From assembly GCF_003171515.1 (NCBI RefSeq), contig NC_089390.1, positions 5,270,001-5,334,000 on the forward strand: DNA of 64,000 nt, given 5' to 3'. This document shows, one piece after another, positions 10,520 to 20,500 of this stretch. The first letter of the stretch is position 1. Every line of letters starts with the position of its first letter. Below the pieces are notes generated by a model that was given only the letters and a program-made list of their open reading frames with translations, was not told where the DNA came from and searched no databases. This stretch comes from Pyrenophora tritici-repentis (lineage: Eukaryota > Ascomycota > Dothideomycetes > Pleosporales > Pleosporaceae). The position numbers and the translations under genes were made by a program.

Positions 10520-11024
10520 ATGCTGCTTCTCCTATTACTATTTTCTAGCCTTGTCGAAGCTGTTTTTCCCGTTGTTGGCTGCCATTATGGTCATGACTCG
10601 AATACTGGCGAGAGGCCCATGCGATTACCCATAGATGACTTTGCAAAGTCTGGGCCACCTTTTGATCTATTCATACTTGCACTTAGTATCTTGCAAGGCC
10701 GTAGTCAAAGCGATCCTTTGTCTTACTTCCAGATAGCAGGTATATAGAGTTTCTTCACAAAAGGCTGTAGATCTAATGCGAGACTAGGGATTCATGGTTA
10801 TCCCTCGATAGCTTGGGATGATGTGGATGGTGAAGGAACTTATCCTGGCTACTGCCCACATGAATCGGTGCTTTTTCCAACATGGCATCGGGTATATATG
10901 GCTCTCTTCGAGGTATGACAGGATATTGTATGTCAAGTTGCAAGATTGTTCTAACCAATTGCAGCAAGTTATAGTCGAGATGAGTTGTGCGAGTATAACG
11001 AGTGAAGAGAAGAAAAACAGATGA
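10520..11024 (+). pseudogene. UstQ-like tyrosinase, N-terminal remnant (CuA region only)
   Basis: Three exons (10520-10739, 10788-10912, 10965-11024) with 48- and 52-bp introns give 134 residues in one frame. The product begins with a signal peptide (MLLLLLLFSSLVEA). It then shows the secreted-tyrosinase N-terminal pattern (RPMRLPIDDF, DPLSYFQIAGIHG) and the CuA block HGYPSIAWDD...YCPHESVLFPTWHR, with all three CuA histidines. Tyrosinases of this type need a CuB site several hundred residues later. Here the frame stops at 11022-11024 soon after ALFEQ and no CuB sequence follows; the next gene begins within 60 bp on the other strand. It therefore looks like a 3'-deleted gene. UstQ is the tyrosinase of the ustiloxin pathway. 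Confidence 0.8.
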
Positions 11025-11082
11025 AGGGAAGTTTGGTACTGTGTCTCACCGATGAGCTGACTTGCTAAATTCTGGTATACTC

Positions 11083-13452
11083 TCAAACATTCTCAATGAC
11101 CTCTGTCTTATTCCCACCGCGACCATTCCCCCTCTTCTTCACGCTCGCACTCTGCACACCGTCTTTAATGTATTCTTGAACAAACTCAATAGCCCCAGTC
11201 ATATTCCCGTTGTTTCCATTTCCCCACGTCCGTGTAGTCGTTGCATGTGCAGGGTGTACGTTGTCCCTTCTATCCGTAATGCCAGGCGTAGCAACAGTCC
11301 AGAGAGCATCACCCCATGTGTTAACCGATTGCCAAGGAATCTTATCGAAAAAGTGGTCTTTGAAAAGATTGCGCACTTTTCTACTTCTGTCCAGAAGGTA
11401 TCTCCAGCTATCCTTGTCCTCAAGAGCCGATGATTTATTCTCGGCGTTGGGGCCGATGAGGAAGGAGCAGTTATCTGGACACTTTCCCCCGATGGGTTGA
11501 AGATGTATGCGGTCTCCTTGCTGGTTGAAGACATGGAGGTTACAGGGATTCAGGATTGACGGACCGTTTTGGGTGCTGGCTTTGAGGAGCAACTCAGGCT
11601 TTGATACTCTGACCCAGCTTTGTTCTAATCATTCTTGTTTATAGCCGGTTGATGCGTTGGTCTCGCTAGCTAAATACTGCATCTGCTATCTGTCAGTACA
11701 TAGCTTGTTTCACCAAAAGCTGTTGCCGGTCTCTGCTTCCTACCTCGATAAGAATAAAGGGTTGAATCGTTTGGTCTTCAAGCATCTCCAATCCCAGCCT
11801 CCAAAAGTTACCATAGATATTTTCTGGTTCAAGCCGGCCACGACGTCGTCGGACGATACGGTCGAAGTCTATATCCAACAAGATTAAAAATTTGAGTCCT
11901 TTTTCCGGAGACAGAGGCGGGTCATCAGGTATTGCTGCCTCAAGGAGCCTGGTAATATCAGTCTCCAGCAGATACTCCCATGCCCAGCGCGGAATTATTG
12001 TTCCGCTAGGGCTTTCAGAACAAGCACAAGCCATTTCCATCAACGTGAATTGTTGAAATTGGGTGTTGTTGAAAATTGCATATTCGGTTTGCATTCCTTC
12101 GGGGTTGTCAAACTGTGGATCAAGTATCCAGAAAAGTAAGCGTACGAGTGCAAGAACAGCCTGGCAGCCGACCCATATCAAGCTCTGACGATTGGAAGCT
12201 TTTGTCAGAACGGCATATTGACATACATAGGCGATTGCACAAACAATGGCAGGTAAAAGGACTAGACCCTGCATTCTCTCCGAATCGAGAAGTTTACGGT
12301 CGCCTGAGATGTGTAATACATCGCCGTCGGCTACACGCGCGTGTAGGAAGCTCAGCTTGTTGAGTCTTTTTTTCTCTTCCGGTTGAGATTCGTATTTACC
12401 ACCTGTGAGAATATTCCACGCATTGACGCTCATATGAGCACCAGGTTGACTCATCTGCAAAAAGAGAAATTAGCAAGAGTTTAGTGTTTTGTTTGGGAAT
12501 GGTTGGGAGTAGACTCCGCAACAATCAATTCAATCCGGTCACTCTCCTAGACCCACTTACCTATCTAGGTAGGGCTTAAACTCCTATAGGTAACTACTAG
12601 GCTTAAAGCGGTAATCAATCAATCCAATCTGAACCTTCTAGGACCCACTTAATTGATTGTTGCGGACTGTGGTTGGGACTCTGCGTCTGGGCTGCTTACA
12701 TTGCGCCCATGCCATATAGGGACAGATATCAGCAGTGGTAGCGAGATATGAAGACTAAGAAAATTAGATCAGAGGAATAAGCAACGGAAGTACCGATCAG
12801 AAGGTACTTACCCAAGTGTTGCGAAAAGAAGAACTCCGTTCCAGGTCGTACTGACAACTAACAAAAGCCATGCAGTCATACCGGGACAGAGAAATAAGAG
12901 GAGGCCGATGAGGATGGGACTTTGTGATACACTTTTCTCGCGTTGAAGATTGCCAAGATTGACCACCGTCTTGGAATAAAGCTTCTCTGGCCAGTCACTC
13001 CCAACATTCACGATTGGGGTCAGTTGGGGATCGAAAAATCGCTTCTTTCTGCGAATAACCACGTGGTCGTACTTGTCGTTGCCAATATGCGTGTCTATGG
13101 CTACCTTTCCATTCTTTACACTCTTAGTCTTACCAAAAGCGACTTCTGTATAATCACATTCAATCCTGTTCTTCTGCTCTTCACTTTCTTCGAGCAGGTA
13201 ACCGTAAAGACCCCGGAGAGAGTCGAGGTTGAAGCCAGCGTTTGAGCACCGGCGAAGACCGAGAGCAACCTTAATGGCACTTCTAACAAGGCCTAATATG
13301 CCTAGGAGTGACAGAGAGGACGCCGCGATGCCAAAGTAACCGGATTGGACAGACAAAGCGTTCCGTTCGACTCCATCTGTGCAGAACAGACCGGCGAGAG
13401 CAGCAAGATCTTGAGTACCACCGGCGAGAGTTTGTGCGAAGCTATTTGCCAT
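11083..13452 (-). CDS. Multi-membrane-span protein of unknown function, at least four exons
   Basis: The proposed exons are 13452-12812, 12754-12700 (55 nt), 12454 to about 11744, and about 11598-11083. Exon 1 encodes a Gly/Ala-rich hydrophobic start (FAQTLAGGTQDLAALAGLFC, SLSLLGILGLVRSAIKVALGL) and membrane spans near its end (ILIGLLLFLCPGMTAWLLLVV). The short exon 2 extends the hydrophobic region, and exon 3 contains MQGLVLLPAIVCAIAYVC plus a soluble domain with PRWAWEYLLETDITRLLEAAIPD. Exons 1-3 join in frame, and a GAG|gtagga donor at 11743 leaves phase 0. The exon 3/4 acceptor is uncertain. The family occurs as uncharacterised proteins in many filamentous fungi; I cannot assign a function. 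The intron between exons 2 and 3 (12455-12699) is enlarged by a MITE. Confidence 0.62.
12510..12671 (+). mobile_element. 162-bp MITE, copy 1, with 8-bp target duplication (hAT-like)
   Basis: The terminal inverted repeats share TCCGCAACAATCAATT (tagactccgc... at the left, ...gcggactgtg at the right). The flanks GTTGGGAG (12502-12509) and GTTGGGAC (12672-12679) look like an 8-bp target duplication with one change. The copy is the exact reverse complement of the one at 41167-41328. It has no coding capacity and lies inside an intron of the surrounding minus-strand gene. An 8-bp duplication fits the hAT superfamily. Confidence 0.85.
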
Positions 13453-14007
13453 AATCGTAGCTAGTCGATATTATACAACGAAGAAAAAGATAGTAGATAG
13501 GATGCTGAATTTGAAAGTAATGCAAGAGCAGAGAGATTTCCCAATACTATATCGCCGACAACGGCTGATGGGGCTCGCATCCTATTTAACTACTCTTGCG
13601 GCCTAAAGTATCCCCATCAAACCAAACGGGGGCTGAAAATATCGCCTAACGACGAACAGCATGCATACTCAGCCGCAGGTCACGTGTTATAATAACACAG
13701 CTCTAGCGAGGCCTCGCCCGTGACATAGCCCGGATGAAGACGATTTAGCTGAATGCATCATCCCAGGAGCCAATGCTTTTTGTAGGAAGGCGTATGCGGG
13801 ACGACGTGTCTAGAGAGCCTGGGACCCGTGGATGTGGGGTTAGTGTCGAGTCATAGATACATCGACAAGATGCCGATGACCAGACTAGCGATGTAGTTTA
13901 CCGAGACCTATACCGGAGATTTAAAGTAGCTAGGGTCCCTTGGGTGTTATAGACATGTGATGCATGAAGAGGGACCGCTTCAGGTTCATCACAACGCTAA
14001 CAAGCGC
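13453..14007. promoter_or_regulatory. Upstream region of the multi-span protein gene
   Basis: About 555 bp with a CACGTG E-box-like site near 13681-13686. No coding frame is evident. Confidence 0.3.
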
Positions 14008-14009
14008 TA

Positions 14010-14106
14010 TTGTGGTTTTCGAAATACCTTGAGCCGCCTGGATCTGGTTAGCTTGGTGCCCAAGAACATCAACTCCCATAGTAATTTGTTAGTAAATTAA
14101 TGCAGC
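14010..14106 (+). repeat. Left terminal inverted repeat of the DNA transposon
   Basis: This is the inverted counterpart of 22715-22794 plus 17301-17323. Similarity is strongest over TCGAAATACCTTGAGCC, CCTGGATCTGGTT and CAAGAACATCAACTCC, and fades towards the outer tip. Confidence 0.75.
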
Positions 14107-14219
14107 AGCCGTTTCCCACCTCCAGAAGCCCATGAAGCTAGTCCTGTACTCTAAATCGTTCGTGTATAGCGTTTTGTTTGTGTGGAGCTTGTTGCGAGCT
14201 CAATCTAGCTGCTGTTGGG

Positions 14220-15914
14220 ATGCCGCCCAAGCGCCAGCGTAAGCCGAAGCAGCCATTCGATCAAGGCGTTAACCCGTCCTCCCAGAAGCGTAGAGCGCCA
14301 GCAACTAGACAAAATCCTACCCATTTAACGCCTAAACGTGTCCGCCGTGAGGCGCTGCCGTCGCCTCCAGCGACTGCCCCGCCGCGCCGTCAAAGCCCGT
14401 TGTCCGAGCCTGAGCTGCAAGCCACCCAAACAGCTGCCTCCGCGCAAGCTGAAGATATCGTTGGCGAGGATGAGGATACTTTCGAGGATGGAGATGGCGA
14501 TCCGCTGCCTGAGGATGAGGATGAGATCGCTGCTAAGGGCGCTGCCGGTAGTGTTGAGGATGAGGGAGAGCCAGCGTACCGACGTCAAGAAGGCACTCCA
14601 TGGCTGCCTCGCTCATCGCAAGCGCTAGAGGATGAGGTTAATCCTGTACTGCGCGTTAGGTGGAGGGCTTGCCTTGGTGGTGATATGGAGAAACACTTTA
14701 TTCCTGAAGCTGCCGATAGCGAGCACGGCGTACGGCTGTACTCGCTGCATTTCGACGACCTATGGCAGTGGGTAGATGACGTTGTTGCAGAATTACGGCC
14801 AAAAAGAGCGAAGATCTCATCTGTTTGCACTGTTGTTTACCCAGCTAAGCAGGCCAAACGCGAGCGCGCGATAAAGCGATTGCGGCGAGGTGTTGATGCA
14901 ACGTGGAATAGCTTTCAGCGCCTTGTTGTAGAGGTTGATAACTATGTCAGCGAGCCAGTAAACGTCGATTTCGAGCTCATCTTGGCTGAAATTCCAGGGG
15001 AGCAGCAGCCGTTGCCAACGGTTGTCGACGGTCCTCGTCGACGCACCGCAACGGTGATTCAAGAGGAGGGGCTTGCTGGTGTAATAGCAGCTGAACAAGC
15101 AGGTAGCGGGCATGCTATTGCTATCCGGGATAGATGGCGCTGTACAGATACCCATTGCGAGAACTATCCTTATTGCTGCTGGATGGCGCCAACAGCGAGG
15201 CAGCCAGCGCGCTTCGAAGATCACCTCTTTGTCAACGGCAACATTATCTCCATGTGGGCAAGAGCAATTACAGCGAGAAGGGCAACGTACGATGAGCCAT
15301 CTGATGATGTACGGCTTGCAATTTTGAGAGCAAAGGACCTGCGGGTGCATGAGAAAACGCGCAAGTTGCGGGCGGCTGGAGATGGCGACGATGATATCAA
15401 AAGCTTAACAAAACTGCTCATCGTTGGACAGCTTGAGCGGATGAACAGGCAACCTCAACAGGAGTCTAACTTGCAGGCAGCTGCACCAACGATAACAAGA
15501 GCTGAGGTATCTAGTGCATCTCAGTGGGCGCCTATCCGATATGATCATGAGCAGGAGATTAACGAGCATACTAGTAATTTCTTTAACTACCTTAAGTTAA
15601 AATTTCCTACAGTTGGAGAGGACATTAACGAGCTTTATAAGACTCTTGTTATTGACGGAGCTATGGATATCAACCTCTTGATGCAGCCATCTGGTGATAT
15701 CTTGAAGTTGTGGACGCAGCATTTCAAGCAGCCTCCTGGCTGGTTTTTCACGCTACAAAACACTGCAAAAGAATGGCAAGCTGGGTACCAGGGTCTCACA
15801 GATCGTAACTGGAGACGAGTCGAACGTTGTAAGAAAAGAGAAGAGATTGCGCGCAAGAAATTGGTGGTTGAACCGTCTAGCAGTGTTGTGGAGGATGATG
15901 GCGAGAATGCTTGA
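14220..15914 (+). CDS. Transposon-encoded accessory protein (ORF1), unknown function
   Basis: A single open frame encodes 564 residues from ATG 14220 (MPPKRQRKPKQPF, a basic NLS-like start). A Pro/Ala-rich section and an acidic stretch (GEDEDTFEDGDGDPLPEDEDE) follow. Near residue 305-320 a short Cys-rich run (CTDTHCENYPYCCW) could bind a metal, and the C-terminal half is mixed helical. I recognise no enzymatic motif. It lies within the inverted repeats, tail to tail with the DD34E transposase, so it is probably a second protein of the same element (DNA binding or regulatory). It shows no premature stops. Confidence 0.7.
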   Translation: MPPKRQRKPKQPFDQGVNPSSQKRRAPATRQNPTHLTPKRVRREALPSPPATAPPRRQSPLSEPELQATQTAASAQAEDIVGEDEDTFEDGDGDPLPEDEDEIAAKGAAGSVEDEGEPAYRRQEGTPWLPRSSQALEDEVNPVLRVRWRACLGGDMEKHFIPEAADSEHGVRLYSLHFDDLWQWVDDVVAELRPKRAKISSVCTVVYPAKQAKRERAIKRLRRGVDATWNSFQRLVVEVDNYVSEPVNVDFELILAEIPGEQQPLPTVVDGPRRRTATVIQEEGLAGVIAAEQAGSGHAIAIRDRWRCTDTHCENYPYCCWMAPTARQPARFEDHLFVNGNIISMWARAITARRATYDEPSDDVRLAILRAKDLRVHEKTRKLRAAGDGDDDIKSLTKLLIVGQLERMNRQPQQESNLQAAAPTITRAEVSSASQWAPIRYDHEQEINEHTSNFFNYLKLKFPTVGEDINELYKTLVIDGAMDINLLMQPSGDILKLWTQHFKQPPGWFFTLQNTAKEWQAGYQGLTDRNWRRVERCKKREEIARKKLVVEPSSSVVEDDGENA

Positions 15915-16218
15915 AGCTTAGTGGCCTGAGCGTTTTTGGTGACAGCGGCCCGTGCCCGCTATAGTGTTGAGGTTTTTCAGGCGTTTCAAATGCGCTGCAA
16001 CAATAGTCTATTTGGATAGCCCTATGTACAACACTACAACGTTATGCGATTATAACAGGTTAACTTCCTAAGATAGTTCTATATGTATAGAAATAGCTCT
16101 TATTTTTTTAGAATTATTAAATCGCTTTTGTGGGTTGCGCATTAAGGTGTAATCGTTCGCATTTGTATGGTATCATCTACCTATAGAAACGTACTGTGGC
16201 ATCCATTTAAAAGCACAA
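15915..16218. other. Intergenic of the DNA transposon
   Basis: These 304 bp separate the two convergent transposon genes. They are AT-rich towards the right, and I see nothing else. Confidence 0.3.
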
Positions 16219-17193
16219 TTAATAGGGATAGCCACACCTATGGAACCAGCTTCTGCAGTTAATATTACAGCACACCAGCTGCGCTGCATACTCAAGAAAG
16301 ACCCCAAAGTCAATGAAGTTCTCCGCTTGCGCTGAATTCCTTTTCATCCACCCCTTGAGCTGCTTAAAGCTCTTCTCGATGGGGTTGAAATCTGGTGAGT
16401 ATGGCGGCAGATACTCAAGGAGTACTCCAGCACTTTGGCAAAGCACCCGTACACGCTCTGATCGATGGATGGAGGCGTTATCAAGCACGATTACTGAGGC
16501 TGGCCCTGGGTGAGGATTGCAGAACGGCAGCACTTGAAACTCTAAGAAGTCTTCTAGGATCTCAGATGTAATCGCGCCTTGAAAGATCTTATAGCTTATG
16601 TAGCCATCTATCGTCATGGCTGGCAGCAGCGACCACCGTTCTGATCGCCTGAAGCTGTGTGATAGCTCCACCGGCTCCCCGATTGGAGACCAGCCATACT
16701 TGCGGTCGCCCGTACGCTCATTGCAGGCGCTCTCGTCCAACGCAACGATCTGCTCCGCCTTATAGTGTTGCGCCATCCTGGCAAGATAGAGGCGGCGGAG
16801 TGGCTCACTCTGCTCCTTTGCCCGCTTTGTTGCAAGCTTGCGAGACCATCTCATCTTCTCTAGCTCTCGGTAAACGCTCGCAAGGCTTATCCTAACGTCG
16901 TACTCGTCGTACAAGAAGTCCCTCATCTCATCCATGTATGCGCCCGGTGAGCCATTGAGGTATGCCTGAAGGCCTTCGCGCTGAGCTTGCCGGAGTATAG
17001 ATGGCCGCCCAAGTCGAACGCAGCGCGGCGGATAAGGCACGCCCCAAAACTCTAAGCTCAACCTCAGCTTTGCTACTGTGTTACGGCTCGCACCTGTAGC
17101 TCTAGAGATGGCTCGATCACTTTCGCAGGCAGCAATTCGGTCGAGGATAGCCTGGAGAACAGCGGGCTGCAAGCGGTGGCCGGTGCCTGGCAT
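16219..17193 (-). CDS. Tc1/mariner-type DD34E transposase
   Basis: The 324-residue protein starts at ATG 17193 (MPGTGHRLQP). The N-terminal helix-turn-helix region includes DRAISRATGASRNTVAKL and a second winged-helix-like part. The DDE triad is visible as VALDESACNE, VIVLDNASIHRS and SPDFNPIEKSF. Counting from the second Asp to the Glu gives 34 intervening residues, the Tc1 spacing. The protein ends RSWFHRCGYPY. It should cut and join the inverted repeats at 14010 and 22794 at TA dinucleotides. The frame is intact, but the retrotransposon in the right repeat probably prevents mobilisation of this copy in cis. Confidence 0.9.
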   Translation of the reverse strand: MPGTGHRLQPAVLQAILDRIAACESDRAISRATGASRNTVAKLRLSLEFWGVPYPPRCVRLGRPSILRQAQREGLQAYLNGSPGAYMDEMRDFLYDEYDVRISLASVYRELEKMRWSRKLATKRAKEQSEPLRRLYLARMAQHYKAEQIVALDESACNERTGDRKYGWSPIGEPVELSHSFRRSERWSLLPAMTIDGYISYKIFQGAITSEILEDFLEFQVLPFCNPHPGPASVIVLDNASIHRSERVRVLCQSAGVLLEYLPPYSPDFNPIEKSFKQLKGWMKRNSAQAENFIDFGVFLEYAAQLVCCNINCRSWFHRCGYPY

Positions 17194-17300
17194 CGCGATG
17201 AGATGGGCTCGAGAAAATTGCAACACCAAAAACGCGAGTCAGTAGAGGCGATCGCAGCAAACAATGAACTTCAAATACGTTGTGGGTGTTAGAAAGCGTG

Positions 17301-17323
17301 GCTGCATCGATTTACTAACAAAT
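17301..17323 (-). repeat. Inner part of the split right terminal inverted repeat
   Basis: GCTGCATCGATTTACTAACA matches the inverted inner end of the left repeat. It breaks off at the CAAAT target duplication (17319-17323) of the retrotransposon. Confidence 0.7.
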
Positions 17324-17558
17324 TGTTAGAACAAGGTCTCCTCTGGTGGTATGACTACCATAGGCGACCGAGTAGAGGTACGAAAGGTAACCCTGTATTG
17401 GATTGAACTTCACTAAGAGCTATTGTTCTATCTACTTGTTGTTATGATGATCTTAGGACGTACATGACAGATCATCATTCCGCGTCGGTCCTTCTGCTCG
17501 GGCTTACTCCACGAACCTCACCTCGCCGACCTGGACTGAACCTAACATATTCTTAACA
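17324..17558 (-). repeat. 3' LTR of the copia element
   Basis: This 235-bp LTR shows no difference by eye from 22480-22714 and from the solo LTR at 38380-38614. The plus strand begins TGTTAGAACAAGG and ends ATATTCTTAACA. Confidence 0.95.
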
Positions 17559-17567
17559 CTCCCCCTC
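17559..17567 (-). other. Polypurine tract of the copia element
   Basis: Read on the minus strand this is GAGGGGGAG directly before the 3' LTR. The Gag-Pol stop codon (17566-17568) overlaps it. Confidence 0.75.
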
Positions 17568-20500
17568 AGGGCAGGTCCGGTCCAAGGACAACTCCTAATT
17601 GGTTCTTGAATCTCTCGAATGCGACTCGCTGCAATGGCTTTGTCATTCCATCAGCCACCATGTCTGCAGTTGGAACGTAGGCCACATCGAGTTTGCCTTG
17701 TTCTGCTAGGTCTCGGATAAAATGATAACAGACGTCGATGTGCTTTGATCTTTCGTGAAGGTGAGGGTTCTTTGTAAGTGCAATGGCACCCTGGTTGTCT
17801 CCTAGCATCTGGACCTTGTTGGTGTCTTTTCCAATGTACTTTGGGAACCCAAGATCTCTAAACATTTGAGCAATCCACTGGCCTTGCTTGCAGCATGTTG
17901 ATAGTGCGATGTATTCAGATTCGCAGCTTGACGTTGCAACAGACCGTTGCTTCTTGCTAGACCATGATATTGGACCTCCGTAGAACATTGCAGTGCTCCC
18001 TGAAACGCTCTTTCGGTCTACCATGTCGCTTGCCCAGTCAGCATCAGAGTAGATGACAAATTGCGAGTGTACTCCCCCTGGTCCGTAGCGTAGCTTCAAT
18101 GTCACTGTCGACCTTAGATATCGTAGCAGGTTCTTCAACGCATGGCCATGGTGTTCTGCTGGATCGCTCATGTATTGGCTTAGCTTTCCGAGGGTGAATG
18201 CAATGTCTGGACGTGTAAGAACCATAGCAAACATAAGGCTCCCTATCACTTGCTGGTATTCAGTGATGTCGATTCGGGTGTCGTTGTCAGTGGCTGGCCT
18301 AAATGAAGTGTAATCTGCAGATGGAATCTTCTTGTCTCTGTGTTGTTTGCTAGACATTCCAAACTTGTCAAGTACTGCGTGTAGGTACTGCTCTTGATCG
18401 AGGTAGATTGTGCGGCGCTTTCTGTCTCGCGTAACTCGTACTCCAAGGATCTTATGAATCTCCCCCAGGTTCTTGGTGTTGAATCTTCCAGAAAGCTTCT
18501 CGTAGAACCAATCAATTTGAGCTCGATCTTTTGCAGCAGCAGCAATGTCATCAACGTAGACGAGGATACGGAGTTGTTTTTCTTTGTGGATAAACATGCA
18601 CGGGTCTGCGAGGCTTTGTACGAATCCCCATGCCAGAAGTTCTTTCTTTATCAACAAGTTCCAGTCGCGAGCAGCCTGTTTGAGTCCGTATAAGCTGCGG
18701 AGAACTCTAAGGACGTATCCTTTTTTGACTTCTACTCCTTGGGGTTGCTTAAGAAAGATCTCTTCCTTCAAGTGCGACTCTGTGAATGCATTCTTAATGT
18801 CAAAGTGGAAACATTCCAGGTTTTCCGCTGCGACAGTGGCCATAAACAGACGTAAGGTGTCCATGCGGACTGTCGGGGCAAAAGTCTCGTTGTAGTCTGT
18901 TCCGTGTGCTTGCGTAAAACCTCTTGCCACAAGGCGTGCCTTAAACCTCTCAACAGTCCCGTCGAGATTCGTTTTGACTGTAAAAACCCACTTTGAATCA
19001 ACCATGTTCGCGTCTTTTGGCTTTGGAACTTCCTCCCAGGTTCGATTCTCTATTAACGCGATTATCTCTTCAAGTATTGCTGCTTTCCATTGCTTTCCAT
19101 ACTTTGGGTCGTTGATAGCTTGCTCGTGTGTCTGGGGGATCTGGATTCCTGCGATCTCGGTTGCTGCGAAAGCCTTCTCAGATAGTCGTGTTTGCTCTTC
19201 TGTAAGGCCAACTTGGGCTAGCATAGCTTTAACGATCTTGCTAAATCTCTCGTCCTCAACAATCTCTTCGTTAGACCTCTTCCGTTTGGCTTGTCTAGTG
19301 AAGTATCGTGGAATCTCCTTTTCTCGTACAGACTGGGTACACGGTTCTTCGGGCCCCTCTTCGTTCACAAGATTAGGAACCCGCTCATCAGATGGTGCAG
19401 TAGGAGGAATAGTAGTTAGCCTCCTTGGTCTTCCTCTGTGACGCTTCACTGGTTCATGAGTTAGCTCTGCCGAAGATGGTTCCATTAGGTTCTCGGAAAC
19501 TGGTTCTATTGGTTCTGCAGGAGATGGTTCCATTGGTTCGGTAGGAGATGGTTCCATTGGTTCTGCAGGAGATGGTTCCATTCGTTCGGTAGGAGTTGGT
19601 TCCATTCGTTCGGCAGGAGATAATTCTAGATCCTTCCTAGGTCTTCCTCTTGGTTTTCGGTCTGGCATCGTATTCTGCGTTCCTTGTGGTCCAGCTGGTA
19701 TGTTTCGCAGTCGTAGTTCAACTTTCCCTCCAGGGGTGTATTCGTCCACTGACAATCGGCTTGTCCTTGAGGTGTATCCAAGCTCTGGCGAATAGAACTT
19801 GAACTGCTTATTTGTTGTCTCAGAATATCCCATAAATACTCCAATTCTGCCACGGTCCACGAGCTTGTCATGTCGTTGGTCTGCTGGAATCGTTTTAGGG
19901 TTGATGTACGAATAGCATTTGCTCCCCCATACACGGATGTGGTCAATGGATGGTTTCGTTCCTGTGAATGCCTCTTCAGGACTGACTTGCTTTCCATTGA
20001 TCATAGGTCCTGTGTTTGTACGGTTGCGTAGGTATGCGTCTGCTTCGACAGCTTCATCCCAAAACTCAATTGGTAAACCAGCGTCTTTCAACATTGCTCT
20101 CATATCAGCTTCAGCAGTTTGGATGTTTCGCTCGGCTGGTCCATTCTGGTGTGAGGAAGCAATTGTTGTAGGCTGAATTTCCACGCCTTGTGTAACTCTC
20201 CATTCCTCAGCTTGCTGTAGAAGTTCTGGTGCATTGTCGGTTCCAGCAGCTTTGACTTTCTCGCCAGTTTGATGTTCTACAAAGGTCTTCCAGATTCGGA
20301 GTTCCCGTTGTGCGTCTCCCTTTTTCTTCAGCGGGATAACCCAGTTTTTCCGCGTGTAGCTATCAATAATTTGGAGGAACCACCTGTTTCCTCGTAGAGA
20401 TGTTGGAAAGGGTCCAGCAATGTCAAACTGTACTAAGGCTAGCTTCGTGGCCTTGTGCTCTCTTAGCTGCTTAGGGATGCTGTTCTTCATCTTTGTCAGG

